From contig NZ_JRUD01000002.1 of NCBI RefSeq assembly GCF_000802425.1, positions 124,001-188,000 of the forward strand: a DNA stretch of 64,000 nucleotides, in the 5' to 3' direction. The notes beneath the pieces are model-generated. The model did not search any database and was not told the DNA's origin. It worked only from the letters and a program-made list of their open reading frames with translations. A program made the position numbers and the translations under genes. This stretch comes from Pseudomonas flexibilis (GTDB lineage Bacteria > Pseudomonadota > Gammaproteobacteria > Pseudomonadales > Pseudomonadaceae). Positions 7,929 through 19,156 of this stretch are shown here, one piece after another (position 1 is the stretch's first letter; each line of letters opens with the position of its first letter).

Positions 7929-8948
7929 ATGTTTGCCCAGATGGAGGCCGTCCGGCTGGAGGCCTTGCACCTTGCGCATGACCCCGCCACCGGCATGCGG
8001 GCGGTCATCGCCATCCACAATACCCGGCTGGGGCCGGCGCTCGGCGGCTGCCGCTTCCTTGCCTACGCGGACGAGGAGAGCGCGATCCGCGACGCCATGC
8101 GCCTGGCCGAGGGCATGAGCTACAAGGCCGCGCTGGCGGGCCTGGCACAGGGCGGCGGCAAGGCGGTGATCATGCGCCCACCGCACCTGAATGATCGCGC
8201 CGCGCTGTTCGAGGCCTTCGGGCGAATGGTGGATTCACTGGGCGGTCGCTACATCACTGCGGTGGACAGCGGCACCTCTGCCGCCGACATGGACTGTGTC
8301 GCCCGGCAGACCACCCATGTGACCAGCACCAGCCAGGGCGGCGACCCGTCGGTGCACACCGCCCTCGGTGTGTTCGCCGGCATCCGTGCCACCGCACTGG
8401 CACGGCTGGGCAGCGACGATCTGGAAGACCTGCGCATCGCCGTACAGGGGCTCGGCCACGTGGGGTTTGCCCTGGCCGAACAACTCGCCGCGGCCGGCGC
8501 CGAATTGCTGGTCAGCGACCACAACCCGGGTCTGGTGCAGTTGGCGGTCGAACAGTTCGGCGCCCATCCGGTACCCAGCGAGGCACTGCTGGCCACACCC
8601 TGCGACATCCTCTCGCCCTGCGGGCTGGGCGGCATTTTCAACAGCCTGACGGTGGCCCAGCTGCGCTGCGCGGCGGTGGCGGGCGCGGCCAACAATCAAC
8701 TGAGCCACCCGGGTATCGCCGATGAACTGGAAGCGCGCGGCATCCTCTACGCGCCGGATTACGTGATCAACTCCGGCGGACTGATCTATGTTTCCCTGCA
8801 GCACGAAGGCGCGCCGCCGGAGCGCATCACCGCGCAGATGCAGGAGATTCCCCGGCGTCTCACCGATATCTACGCCCATGCCCAGGCAGAAAAGCGCTCG
8901 CCGGCACGGGTAGCCGACCAGCAGGCGGAAAGGCTACTGTTTGGCTGA
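7929..8948 (+). CDS. ldh: Leucine/branched-chain amino acid dehydrogenase
   Basis: A 339-residue member of the Glu/Leu/Phe/Val dehydrogenase family that deaminates branched-chain amino acids to 2-oxoacids with NAD. Motifs: GPALGGCRF near residue 35, the catalytic-lysine region YKAALAGLAQGGGKAV around residues 65-80, the aspartate region TAVDSGTSAADMD, and the NAD-binding GLGHVGFALAEQLAAAG near residue 180. Start ATG 7929 follows GGAGGG; an upstream ATG lacks family support. It is followed on the same strand by E1alpha, E1beta and E2 genes, an order I recall for P. aeruginosa PA3418-PA3415. The context suggests amino acid to acyl-CoA conversion. Confidence 0.9.
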   Translation: MFAQMEAVRLEALHLAHDPATGMRAVIAIHNTRLGPALGGCRFLAYADEESAIRDAMRLAEGMSYKAALAGLAQGGGKAVIMRPPHLNDRAALFEAFGRMVDSLGGRYITAVDSGTSAADMDCVARQTTHVTSTSQGGDPSVHTALGVFAGIRATALARLGSDDLEDLRIAVQGLGHVGFALAEQLAAAGAELLVSDHNPGLVQLAVEQFGAHPVPSEALLATPCDILSPCGLGGIFNSLTVAQLRCAAVAGAANNQLSHPGIADELEARGILYAPDYVINSGGLIYVSLQHEGAPPERITAQMQEIPRRLTDIYAHAQAEKRSPARVADQQAERLLFG

Positions 8949-9049
8949 CGGCAGCTGGTAATCGCCAACGCACAGGTTTCGCTCACGGACCCGGGCCACA
9001 AGCCCATCGGGTTCGACCACCGCGCCCATAAGGCGCCGAGGAGACTGGC

Positions 9050-10138
9050 ATGCACGACCCTGCAATCCCCTTCACGCGTTTTCTCGACCCCGACGGCCGG
9101 CCCTGCGCCGCGCTGCCACCCTGCGCCGACGATGCCGAATTGCTGGAACGCCTGTATCGGCAGATGGTGCTGACTCGCCTGTTCGACCAGAAGGCCGTGG
9201 CGCTGCAGCGCACCGGGCGGATCGGCACCTTCGCCCAGGGCCTCGGCCAGGAAGCCATCGGCGTGGCACTGGGCGCCGCGCTGCGCCCGGATGACGTGCT
9301 GGTGCCCTATTACCGTGACACCGGGGTGCAGCTGATGCGCGGCGCGCGCATGGAGGAGGTGCTGCTCTACTGGGGTGGCGACGAGCGCGGCAGCGCCTTC
9401 GCCGACCCGCTGGCCCGCGAGGATTTCCCCATCTGCGTGCCCATCGCCACCCAGGCGCTGCATGCCTGTGGCGTGGCGGCGGCGATGCGCATCCGCGACC
9501 AGCACCGCGCCGTGGCCACCACCTGTGGCGACGGCGCCACCAGCAAGGGTGACTTCCTCGAAGCCCTCAACGTGGCGGGTGCCTGGCAGCTGCCGGTGGT
9601 CTTCATCATCAACAACAACCAGTGGGCCATCTCGGTGCCGCGCAGCCTGCAATGCGGCGCACCGACCCTGGCGCAGAAGGCTGTCGGCGCGGGCATCCCC
9701 GGCGAGCAGGTGGACGGCAACGACGTGCTGGCGGTCTACACGCGCATCCAGGCGGCATTGGAGCGCGCCCGCCAGGGCAAGGGGCCGACGCTGATCGAAT
9801 GCCTGAGCTACCGCCTCAGCGACCACACCACCGCCGACGACGCCAGCCGCTACCGGCCGAACGAGGAAGTCTCCGCCGCCTGGGCGCGCGAGCCGATCAA
9901 GCGTCTGCAGGCATTCCTGGCCAGCCGCGGCAACTGGAACGAACAGCGCGAGCAGGACCTGATCGAGCACTGCCAGGCGCAGCTGCAGCTGGCCGTGGAA
10001 CGCTTCGAGCGCATCGGCGAACCCGACCCGGACCAGGTGTTCGAGCACCTTTACCAGCGCTGGCCGACCCCCCTGGCCGAGCAGCGCGAGCAGATGCGCG
10101 AGCGCGTCGCTCGGCGCGGAGGGCAGGCCCATGAGTGA
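9050..10138 (+). CDS. 2-oxoacid dehydrogenase E1 component, alpha subunit
   Basis: A 362-residue thiamine diphosphate-dependent E1alpha. The cofactor motif is clear: CGDGATSKGDFLEALNVAG, then NNNQWAISVPRS. Upstream lie QGLGQEAIGVALGAALRPDD and VPYYRDTGVQLMRGA, and the activation-loop region SYRLSDHTTADDASRYRP follows. With E1beta it decarboxylates a 2-oxoacid (pyruvate or a branched-chain oxoacid) and acylates E2 lipoyl groups. Proximity to leucine dehydrogenase favours branched-chain substrates, but annotations in related genomes often say pyruvate dehydrogenase. Its 3' end overlaps the start of the E1beta gene by 8 bases. Confidence 0.92.
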   Translation: MHDPAIPFTRFLDPDGRPCAALPPCADDAELLERLYRQMVLTRLFDQKAVALQRTGRIGTFAQGLGQEAIGVALGAALRPDDVLVPYYRDTGVQLMRGARMEEVLLYWGGDERGSAFADPLAREDFPICVPIATQALHACGVAAAMRIRDQHRAVATTCGDGATSKGDFLEALNVAGAWQLPVVFIINNNQWAISVPRSLQCGAPTLAQKAVGAGIPGEQVDGNDVLAVYTRIQAALERARQGKGPTLIECLSYRLSDHTTADDASRYRPNEEVSAAWAREPIKRLQAFLASRGNWNEQREQDLIEHCQAQLQLAVERFERIGEPDPDQVFEHLYQRWPTPLAEQREQMRERVARRGGQAHE

Positions 10139-11117
10139 CAAGACCTACAGCCTGGTGGAAGCGGTGAACCTGGCGCTGGCCCGCGCCATGGCCGATGACG
10201 AGAACGTGGTGGTGCTCGGCGAGGACGTGGGCGTGAACGGCGGCGTGTTCCGCGCCACGTTGGGGCTGCGCGAGCGCTTCGGGCGCAAGCGGGTGATCGA
10301 TACGCCGCTGGCGGAAACCATGCTCGGCGGGCTGGCCGTCGGCATGGCCGCCCAGGGCCTCAAGCCGGTGGTGGAAATCCAGTTCATGGGCTTCATCTAC
10401 GCCGCCATGGAGCACTTGGTATCCCATGCCAGCCGCCTGCGCAACCGCACGCGCGGGCGGCTGTCCTGTCCGCTGGTGATGCGCACGCCGATGGGCGCCG
10501 GCATCCGCGCGCCGGAACACCACAGCGAAAGCACCGAGGCGCTGTTCGCGCACATCCCCGGCCTGCGCGTGGTGGTGCCTTCCTCGCCGGCGCGCGCCTA
10601 CGGGCTGCTGCTGGCGGCCATCGACGATCCCGATCCGGTGCTCTTTCTGGAGCCCACCCGCCTGTACCGCATGAACCCGCAGCCGCTGCAGGACGATGGC
10701 CAACGCCTGCCGCTGGACAGCTGCTTCACCCTGCGCGAAGGCCAGGACCTGACGCTGGTGAGCTGGGGCGCCAGCGTGCACGAAACCCTGCAGGCGGCGG
10801 CACGCCTGGCCGAGCAGGGCGTCGAGGCCGAGGTGATCGACGTCGCCTGCCTCAAGCCGCTGGACCTCGACACCCTGGAAGCCTCGCTGCGCAAGACCGG
10901 GCGCTGCGTGATCGTGCACGAGGCGCCAAGGAGCGGCGGGCTGGGCGGGGAAATCGCCGCCAGCCTGTACGAGCGCGCCTGGCTCGACCTGCGCGCACCC
11001 ATCCAGCGGGTCACCGCGCCGGACATCCCGCCACCGCTGTACCGGCTGGAACAGCTGTACCTGCCGGGCGTCGAGGACATCCTCGCCGCCTGCGAGACGG
11101 TACTGGACTACGCCTGA
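10131..11117 (+). CDS. 2-oxoacid dehydrogenase E1 component, beta subunit
   Basis: A 328-residue E1beta (transketolase pyrimidine-binding and C-terminal domains). Diagnostic stretches are VLGEDVGVNGGVFRATLGL, DTPLAETMLGGLAVGMA, VEIQFMGFIYAAMEHLVSH and, in the C-terminal domain, VIVHEAPRSGGLGGEIAA. It forms a heterotetramer with the alpha subunit. ATG 10131 overlaps the alpha gene (translational coupling). No lipoamide dehydrogenase (E3) gene follows, so the complex must borrow E3 from elsewhere in the genome. Confidence 0.92.
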   Translation: MSDKTYSLVEAVNLALARAMADDENVVVLGEDVGVNGGVFRATLGLRERFGRKRVIDTPLAETMLGGLAVGMAAQGLKPVVEIQFMGFIYAAMEHLVSHASRLRNRTRGRLSCPLVMRTPMGAGIRAPEHHSESTEALFAHIPGLRVVVPSSPARAYGLLLAAIDDPDPVLFLEPTRLYRMNPQPLQDDGQRLPLDSCFTLREGQDLTLVSWGASVHETLQAAARLAEQGVEAEVIDVACLKPLDLDTLEASLRKTGRCVIVHEAPRSGGLGGEIAASLYERAWLDLRAPIQRVTAPDIPPPLYRLEQLYLPGVEDILAACETVLDYA

Positions 11118-11138
11118 CGGACATCTGGGAGAAAAACG

Positions 11139-12254
11139 ATGAAGCACTTCAAGTTGCCCGACCTGGGCGAGGGGTTGCAGGAGGCGGAGATCGTCGAATG
11201 GCACGTGCAGGCCGGCGAGACCGTGAAGGCCGACCAGTTGCTGGTCTCGGTGGAAACCGCCAAGGCCATCGTCGACATTCCCGCGCCCTACGATGGCGTG
11301 GTGGTCAAGACCTTCGGCGCGCCGGGAGACATCCTGCATGTCGGTGAACCGCTGCTGGCCTACGAAGGCGAGGACGACAGCGGCACGGTGGTTGGCCGCC
11401 TGGAAGGCGGCACGGCGGGCGCGCAGGAGGATCGCTTTTTCATAGGTGCCGCTCCGTCCACCCGTGAGCACCTGGCGCCACGGGCGACGCCGGCGGTGCG
11501 CCAACTGGCCAACCGCCTGAAGGTGCGCCTGGAGGATCTCCAGGGCAGCGGCCCTGACGGGCTGATCACCCGAGCCGACGTGGAAACGGCGGCCCAGGGC
11601 TCTGCTGGCGCCTTCGAAGGCGAGAAGCTGCGCGGCGTGCGGCGCAGCATGGCGCTGAACATGGCTCGCGCGCACGCCGAGGTGGTGCCGGTGACGATTT
11701 TCGGCGACGCCGACCTGCAACGCTGGGCCGAACCACGCGACCCGCTGGTGCGCCTGGCCCTGGCCATAGCCGAGGCGGCGCGCGTCGAACCGGGGCTGAA
11801 CAGCTGGTTCGACGGGCACCGAATGCTGCTCAAGCAGCATGAAACCCTCGACCTGGGCATCGCCGTGGACACGCCGGACGGGTTGTTCGTGCCGGTGCTG
11901 CGCGATGTCGGCAATCGCTCGGCGGAAGACCTCAGGGCCGGCATGGCGCGGCTGCGCGCCGACGTGCAGGCACGTTCGATTCCGCCGCAGGAGATGATGG
12001 GCGCGACCTTCACGCTGTCCAACTACGGCACTCTGTTCGGGCGCTACGCCAGTCCGGTGGTGGTGCCACCGCAGGTGGCGATCCTCGGTGCGGGTGGCAT
12101 TCGCCGCGAACCGGTGGCCGGCGGCAACGAAGTGGAGGTGCACCCGATCCTGCCGCTGTCGCTGACCTTCGACCACCGGGTGATCACCGGCGGCGAGGCG
12201 GCGCGCTTTCTCAAGGCGCTGGTGGAGGCGCTGGAGAAGCCGGGCGCGCCGTAG
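11139..12254 (+). CDS. 2-oxoacid dehydrogenase E2 acyltransferase
   Basis: A 371-residue dihydrolipoyl acyltransferase with one lipoyl domain (residues 1-80; lipoylated lysine in VSVETAKAIVD), a peripheral subunit-binding domain (about 110-150; PRATPAVRQLANRLKVRLED) and a catalytic domain ending with LTFDHRVITGGEAARFL, which carries the active-site His-Asp motif. It is shorter than many E2s because linkers are brief and only one lipoyl domain is present. Good ribosome binding site (GGGAG) 21 bases after E1beta. The stop codon TAG is the second to fourth base of a GTAGGGTGG repeat element. Confidence 0.92.
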   Translation: MKHFKLPDLGEGLQEAEIVEWHVQAGETVKADQLLVSVETAKAIVDIPAPYDGVVVKTFGAPGDILHVGEPLLAYEGEDDSGTVVGRLEGGTAGAQEDRFFIGAAPSTREHLAPRATPAVRQLANRLKVRLEDLQGSGPDGLITRADVETAAQGSAGAFEGEKLRGVRRSMALNMARAHAEVVPVTIFGDADLQRWAEPRDPLVRLALAIAEAARVEPGLNSWFDGHRMLLKQHETLDLGIAVDTPDGLFVPVLRDVGNRSAEDLRAGMARLRADVQARSIPPQEMMGATFTLSNYGTLFGRYASPVVVPPQVAILGAGGIRREPVAGGNEVEVHPILPLSLTFDHRVITGGEAARFLKALVEALEKPGAP

Positions 12255-12280
12255 GGTGGAACGCGCAGCGTTGGCCACCG
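12251..12280. repeat. GTAGGGTGG repeat copy overlapping a stop codon
   Basis: GTAGGGTGGAACGCGCAGCG then TTGGCCACC. The element starts one base before the TAG stop of the E2 gene. Confidence 0.7.
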
Positions 12281-12304
12281 CCGGGTGGGTGGCTCCAATA
12301 AAAG

Positions 12305-12370
12305 TGCAGAAGGAAAACATGGCCGCGACAGAGAGGGGGTGTCGCGGGGCGGTGCCATGGCCCTTCTGCA
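12305..12370. terminator. Nested long hairpin between convergent genes
   Basis: Three nested arm pairs: TGCAGAAGG with CCTTCTGCA, CATGG with CCATG, and CGCGACA with TGTCGCG around a GAGAGGGGG loop. The minus-strand side is followed by CTTTTATT, fitting a terminator for yebG; the plus-strand side serves the E2 operon less clearly. Confidence 0.6.
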
Positions 12371-12377
12371 AAACCGT

Positions 12378-12632
12378 TCAGAGCTTCTCGTAGTTCAGCT
12401 CGGAGAGATCGACCGGGCCCTTGAAGGCCTTGGCGAACACCTCGCGGTTGCGGGCCATGAAGATGCCCACTTCCTCGCGCTGCTCCTCGCCGAGCGAGGG
12501 CACGGCCTTCTCCAGCGCCGCGGCCAGCGCCTCGGCCAGCTCGAGCATCTTGTCGTAACGATCGGCTTCGGCCTTATCCATGAACAGACGCTCCGGATCG
12601 CGCGAGCTGCGGTACACCACTTCGACGGCCAT
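12378..12632 (-). CDS. yebG: YebG family SOS-response protein
   Basis: An 84-residue protein starting MAVEVVYRSSRDPERLF, matching the YebG family (E. coli YebG starts MAVEVKY). The conserved MDKAEADRYDKMLELAE and EEQREEVGIFMARNREVF segments are present; the extended acidic tail of E. coli YebG is missing. YebG is DNA-damage inducible with no settled biochemical function. CAGGAG lies before ATG 12632. A LexA-type box sits 36 bases upstream, so SOS control is likely here too. Confidence 0.9.
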   Translation of the reverse strand: MAVEVVYRSSRDPERLFMDKAEADRYDKMLELAEALAAALEKAVPSLGEEQREEVGIFMARNREVFAKAFKGPVDLSELNYEKL

Positions 12633-12667
12633 TCATCACTCCTGCCTTCTTCCAAGGGTTGGTTGGA

Positions 12668-12687
12668 TACTGTTTGTTTATCCAGTA
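12668..12687 (-). promoter_or_regulatory. LexA box upstream of yebG
   Basis: TACTGTTTGTTTATCCAGTA matches the gammaproteobacterial SOS box (TACTG-N10-CAGTA) at all ten outer positions. The CTGT/ACAG core has one deviation on one side (CCAG). Its distance to the yebG start fits an operator overlapping the promoter. Confidence 0.8.
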
Positions 12688-12803
12688 TAGGGATTTGCCA
12701 TCACGCTGCAAACCCCCAGGACGCTGGTTGCTGCGCATAAAGACATGGCATGCTGCCTGCATTCGACTTTCGTCTAGCCGCCCTGCCATCAAGGAGCCAC
12801 GCC

Positions 12804-13298
12804 GTGAAACAGAACTGGGCCGATACCCTGCGCAACAACCTGCATGAACTGGCCGAGTCGCTCGGCAACCTGCTGGCCGAGGCCTTCCATTACCTGGCGC
12901 TGTTCGCCATCGGTGCGATCACCGCCTGGGCGGCGGTGGTGGCCTTCCTCGACATGGTGGCCAAGGGCTCGGCGAGCATCGACGACATCCTGCTGCTGTT
13001 CATCTACCTGGAGCTGGGTGCCATGGTTGGCATCTACTTCAAGACCAACCACATGCCGGTGCGCTTTCTGATCTATGTGGCGATCACCGCGCTGACCCGC
13101 CTGATGATTTCCGACATTTCCCACCACCACCGGCCGGACCTCGGCGTGATCTACGTATCCGGCGCCATCCTGCTGCTGGCCGTGGCGATCCTGGTGGTGC
13201 GCTACGCCTCGGCGCGCTTCCCCTCGGTGCCGTCCTACCCGCCGCGGCGCACCCTGCGCCAGCCGCCGCAGGCGCGCGACGGCCTCGGCGAGGAATAG
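12804..13298 (+). CDS. psiE: PsiE family phosphate-starvation-inducible membrane protein
   Basis: About 164 residues with four hydrophobic helices. The family signature regions are visible: FLDMVAKGSASIDDILLLFIYLELGAMVGIYFKTNHMPVRFLIY, read in parts, and ISDISHHHRP. PsiE proteins are induced by phosphate limitation in E. coli; the molecular role is unknown. GTG 12804 was chosen because AAGGAG lies eight bases upstream; an ATG 54 bases earlier adds a tail not typical of the family. No clear Pho box was found in the gap to yebG. Confidence 0.87.
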   Translation: MKQNWADTLRNNLHELAESLGNLLAEAFHYLALFAIGAITAWAAVVAFLDMVAKGSASIDDILLLFIYLELGAMVGIYFKTNHMPVRFLIYVAITALTRLMISDISHHHRPDLGVIYVSGAILLLAVAILVVRYASARFPSVPSYPPRRTLRQPPQARDGLGEE

Positions 13299-13343
13299 CG
13301 GGTCCCTCGGTCGGATCGGGCTGACAACCGCGCCATGCCGCAC

Positions 13344-14588
<1,245 letters not shown>

Positions 14589-14608
14589 GGCGGTTTCGGC
14601 CGCCAACC

Positions 14609-14670
14609 GTGGGAGCGGACTTGTCCGCAATGCTTTTGGCATAAAAGCTCACGAATAAATTCGCTCCCAC
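14609..14670. repeat. REP-type inverted repeat (GTGGGAGCGGACTTGTCCGC)
   Basis: The left arm GTGGGAGCGGACTTGTCCGC is a small hairpin typical of pseudomonad REPs. The right end ATTCGCTCCCAC is the inverted partner, making a two-REP element. It lies between hmp and the convergent yjdM gene. Confidence 0.8.
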
Positions 14671-14684
14671 AGGTTCAGGCGTGC

Positions 14685-15029
14685 TTACACCTTCTTCACG
14701 AACTCCGACTTCAGCTTCATGGCGCCGATGCCGTCGATCTTGCAGTCGATGTCGTGGTCGCCGTCGCACAGGCGGATGTTCTTCACCTTGGTGCCGACCT
14801 TGACCACCGAGGACGAGCCCTTGACCTTCAGGTCCTTGATGACGGTGACGGTGTCGCCGTCCTGCAGGACGTTGCCCACCGAATCCTTGATGACGCGCTC
14901 GCCGTCGCCGCCTGGGGCAGCGTCGGCGCTGGCGCTCCACTCATGGGCGCACTCGGGGCAGACCAGCTGCGCGCCGTCTTCGTAGGTGTATTCGGAACCG
15001 CATTGCGGGCAGGGGGGCAGGCCGCTCAT
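14685..15029 (-). CDS. yjdM: YjdM/PhnA-like zinc ribbon protein
   Basis: 114 residues starting [19 protein letters not shown]. An N-terminal zinc ribbon has CPQC and CPEC pairs, followed by a small SH3-like domain with [20 protein letters not shown] and the conserved C-terminal [21 protein letters not shown]. The family was once called PhnA by association with phosphonate genes but is not phosphonoacetate hydrolase; its function is unclear. GAGGAG precedes ATG 15029. Confidence 0.92.
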   Translation of the reverse strand: MSGLPPCPQCGSEYTYEDGAQLVCPECAHEWSASADAAPGGDGERVIKDSVGNVLQDGDTVTVIKDLKVKGSSSVVKVGTKVKNIRLCDGDHDIDCKIDGIGAMKLKSEFVKKV

Positions 15030-15276
15030 GGGCGTCTCCTCGGGGTCGGGTCGTGATAAAGCCGCGGATTGTATAGGGTTTCTCCCTGCCGTGCGGCAAG
15101 CGGTCCCGCGGTGATGCCAATCCAATAGCACTGACAATGTGATACACAGCGCGCTGACTGATCGGCCTGTCCGTCTCCCGAGGCGTTTCATTGATTTGTG
15201 TCGGGTCGTCGGTCGGGTTTGTTCCTATAGTCTCGCCGCCGTCAGGTTGCCATTCACCAGCCGAGGTCCTGCCCTC

Positions 15277-15903
15277 ATGCGATCACCCTTGCTTGCCCTG
15301 CTTCTCTGCGTCGCTCCGCTCGTATCCGCCAACGAGGCGGCCCTGGCCCGCTTCCAGCAACTGATGAACGATCCGATCCTGCGCCAGCAGGCATATGACT
15401 CGGGGTTCGAGCGGGTGCGGTTCTGTGGCTACTGCCACGGCGAGGACGGCAACAGCAAGCGTGACTACATTCCCAACCTGGCCGGCCAGAACCCCATCTA
15501 CCTGTTCAAGGCGTTCGACACCTTCGCCAACGGCCAGCGCAACGATTTCGTGATGAGCAAGCTGGCCAAGCAGCTGACGGTCGACGAGCAGGTGGACATC
15601 GCCGTGTACTTCAGCCAGCAGCAGGTCAAGCCCTCGGCCAGCAGCGTGGATGCCCAGTTGCGCATGCAGGGCGAGCGCGTGTTCCAGGGCACCTGCATCG
15701 CCTGCCACGGCATGCGGGCCGAGGGCAAGGAAGACGCCCCGCGGCTGGCCGGCCAACCTGGTGAGTACGTGCGCCGCGCGCTGACCAGCTTCCACGACGG
15801 CGACCCGCGGCGCGCCAGCTCGGTGATGATGCCGATCGCCAAGCAGCTGACCCCGGCGGATATCGAGGCCCTGGCCGCCTATCTGGAAAAGCTGGTGTTG
15901 TAA
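15277..15903 (+). CDS. Dihaem c-type cytochrome, cytochrome c4-like
   Basis: A 208-residue exported protein: signal peptide of about 19 residues (LLALLLCVAPLVSA), then two class I cytochrome c domains with haem motifs CGYCH (about residue 50) and CIACH (about residue 140). Likely axial methionines are in FVMSKLAKQL and SVMMPIAKQL, each followed by the family's LT-x-(E/D) helix. It should carry electrons in the periplasm between quinol-side complexes and terminal oxidases. Single gene, no oxidase or maturation gene beside it. Start chosen for the signal peptide; the frame is open further upstream without signal. Confidence 0.9.
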   Translation: MRSPLLALLLCVAPLVSANEAALARFQQLMNDPILRQQAYDSGFERVRFCGYCHGEDGNSKRDYIPNLAGQNPIYLFKAFDTFANGQRNDFVMSKLAKQLTVDEQVDIAVYFSQQQVKPSASSVDAQLRMQGERVFQGTCIACHGMRAEGKEDAPRLAGQPGEYVRRALTSFHDGDPRRASSVMMPIAKQLTPADIEALAAYLEKLVL

Positions 15904-15910
15904 CCCCCGG

Positions 15911-16384
15911 TCAGCGCACCCCTGCCGGCTCCGGCCAGCGCAATTGCCCCTGGGTAGTGAATCGCGTGGTGCCCACCAGCCCGCTGGCCAGCTTGCCGCG
16001 AATCACATAGGGCAATCCCTGTCCCGGCTGGTAGCCCGCCAGGCCCCAGGTCTGGCGCAGGGCCGAGAAGGCCGAGATGGTTACCGGCACCTCGATGATC
16101 GCTTCGCCGAAGCGCGGCACCTGGCCGCGCTGGGCGCTCACCCCGCTGGCCAGCGGCTGGCCATTGACCTCCAGTTCCAGCGCCACGCCCTGGTAATCCA
16201 CCGCCCGCTCGTTGGGGTTCTGCACCCGCAGTTTCAGGTTGAAGCGTGCCTCCAGGCCCTGGCTGGGCAACGGCTCCAGGCCGGCCAGGTCAATGTGCAG
16301 GGGATCGCGCGGCGCCAGCGAGGCACAGGCGGTGAGCAGGCCCAGCAGCGCAAGGCTGGCGAGCAGTCGGGTGACAACGGCCAT
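15911..16384 (-). CDS. LEA type 2/WHy domain lipoprotein
   Basis: 157 residues starting MAVVTRLLASLALLGLL with a lipobox LLTAC (lipid cysteine at about residue 20). The mature part is a single WHy (water stress and hypersensitive response) beta-sandwich with FNLKLRVQNPNERAVDYQGV and VEVNG-type turns. Bacterial LEA-2 lipoproteins are poorly characterised and may help desiccation tolerance; this is inference. GGAG lies ten bases before the chosen start. An upstream ATG at 16423 would hide the signal peptide. Convergent with the cytochrome gene, 7 bases apart. Confidence 0.85.
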   Translation of the reverse strand: MAVVTRLLASLALLGLLTACASLAPRDPLHIDLAGLEPLPSQGLEARFNLKLRVQNPNERAVDYQGVALELEVNGQPLASGVSAQRGQVPRFGEAIIEVPVTISAFSALRQTWGLAGYQPGQGLPYVIRGKLASGLVGTTRFTTQGQLRWPEPAGVR

Positions 16385-16481
16385 GGAACGGCTCCGCTTG
16401 AAGGAAAGTGCCGATTGGACCATGGGCGCGGGCGGAAGTCTCCCGCCGGCATCCACTTCGTTCGCCAGCCCTGTGCGGCCC

Positions 16482-16515
16482 CAGCGGCGGCCAGGAAAAC
16501 GCTGACCGCCCTACG
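16482..16515. repeat. Partial copy of the repeat family
   Basis: GCGGCGGCCAGGAAAACGCTGACCGCCCTAC resembles the right arm (GGCGGACAGGAAAGCGCTGTCCGCCCTAC) of the elements at 4492 and 23167 with several changes. Confidence 0.55.
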
Positions 16516-16550
16516 GTCGCAACAGAGATAACGCGGCGCTGGGCATAACC

Positions 16551-16581
16551 GTAGGGTGGTAAATGCATCGCGTTGGCCACC
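16551..16581. repeat. GTAGGGTGG repeat copy
   Basis: GTAGGGTGGTAAATGCATCG followed by CGTTGGCCACC, just downstream of the PhyH-family gene's stop on the other strand. Confidence 0.65.
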
Positions 16582-16593
16582 GAGGTGTATGCC

Positions 16594-17343
16594 CTAGTCA
16601 TACTCCGCCGGGGCATGCTCGCCCAGCAGCCGGCGCTGGCGCGGTGTGGCGGCGGCCAGCACCTGCGGGTTGAAACGGAACTGCAGGTACGGCGAGAACT
16701 TCTGCGCCACCATGCGCCGGCCGTAATGCACCTGCAGCAGGTAGCGACTGCGATCCGCCGTGCGGTTGCGGCTGCCGGAGTGCCACAGCTCGCTGCGCAG
16801 CATCAGCACATCGCCGGCCTGGCACAGCACCGGCTCGGCGGTGCGGCCATGCCAGCTTTCTTCACCGGGATGCGGCTTGCGTCCGGCCTTGTGGCTGCCG
16901 GGAATCACCAGGGTCGGGCACAGGTCGATGTCGTCCAGGTAGATCATCGCCGTGCAGATCTGCATCGGCAGCGTGAAGGCCGGGTCGGCCAGCAGCGCTT
17001 CCGGCAGTTCCATGACCAGATGATCCACATGCAGCTCGGCGCCAACGAAGCCTGGATGGCTGCGCCAGGCGGTCTGCCCGATGATGTGGCAGTCCTCGCC
17101 CAGCGCCGCCTCGGCCAGCTCGATGACGCCGGGCAGGTCCAGGTACGCCAGCCAGAAGGGGGCGCGGTTGAACACGCACTTGTAGTGGTCGTCGACCAGG
17201 CCCTGGTAGTCCCAGTGGATGGGTTGCAGGTCGTCGATGGCGGCGCGCGCGGCGGCGACCTGCCCGGCATCCAGCACGCCGGGCAGCAGGGCGAAGCCCT
17301 GGTGGTGCAGGGCGTTCAGTTGGTGGGTGATGTCCCTGTTCAT
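16594..17343 (-). CDS. Phytanoyl-CoA dioxygenase (PhyH) family protein
   Basis: About 249 residues of the Fe(II)/2-oxoglutarate-dependent PhyH superfamily. The iron-binding HxD is in GAELHVDHLVMEL and the distal histidine in RSELWHSGSRNRT, followed by the oxoglutarate-binding arginine in SRYLLQVHYGRR. VIPGSHKAGR is the usual post-core strand. The substrate is unknown; relatives hydroxylate small molecules or ectoine-type solutes, but no biosynthetic neighbour supports one. Start at ATG 17343 (MNRDITHQL) or 17349. Confidence 0.87.
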   Translation of the reverse strand: MNRDITHQLNALHHQGFALLPGVLDAGQVAAARAAIDDLQPIHWDYQGLVDDHYKCVFNRAPFWLAYLDLPGVIELAEAALGEDCHIIGQTAWRSHPGFVGAELHVDHLVMELPEALLADPAFTLPMQICTAMIYLDDIDLCPTLVIPGSHKAGRKPHPGEESWHGRTAEPVLCQAGDVLMLRSELWHSGSRNRTADRSRYLLQVHYGRRMVAQKFSPYLQFRFNPQVLAAATPRQRRLLGEHAPAEYD

Positions 17344-17398
17344 AGGCACGGTTCACCGGAACCCTGTGGGAGATTCTATGTTGCCCTGCAAGCCGAAC

Positions 17399-17499
17399 CC
17401 AGAAGCTCGCGGCTTCAGCCGCCATGGCTGCGAGCATCGCGGCCTGCCTGGCAACCGCAGGATGGCGGCCGGCAAAGCGCCGGCCGCCCCGAATCCGCC

Positions 17500-17505
<6 letters not shown>
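17399..17505. repeat. Mosaic of degenerate REP-like hairpins
   Basis: The gap between exaC and the PhyH gene holds GCTCGCGGCTTCAGCCGCC, related to the REP at 20523, and GGCGGCCGGCAAAGCGCCGGCCGCC, a palindrome related to the other family. No ORF seen. Confidence 0.5.
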
Positions 17506-19020
<1,515 letters not shown>

Positions 19021-19156
19021 GGCGGGCCTCCTGGCTCGTTGCTGTGAGCGATCCAGCAAGCCTAGTCCAGCGCCCTGGCGGTGCCCTGAGACCTTGGTCG
19101 GGGCGGCGTGCTACCCTCGCCGGCATTTCTTCGCGCCTGCTTCGTTGAGGACTTCC

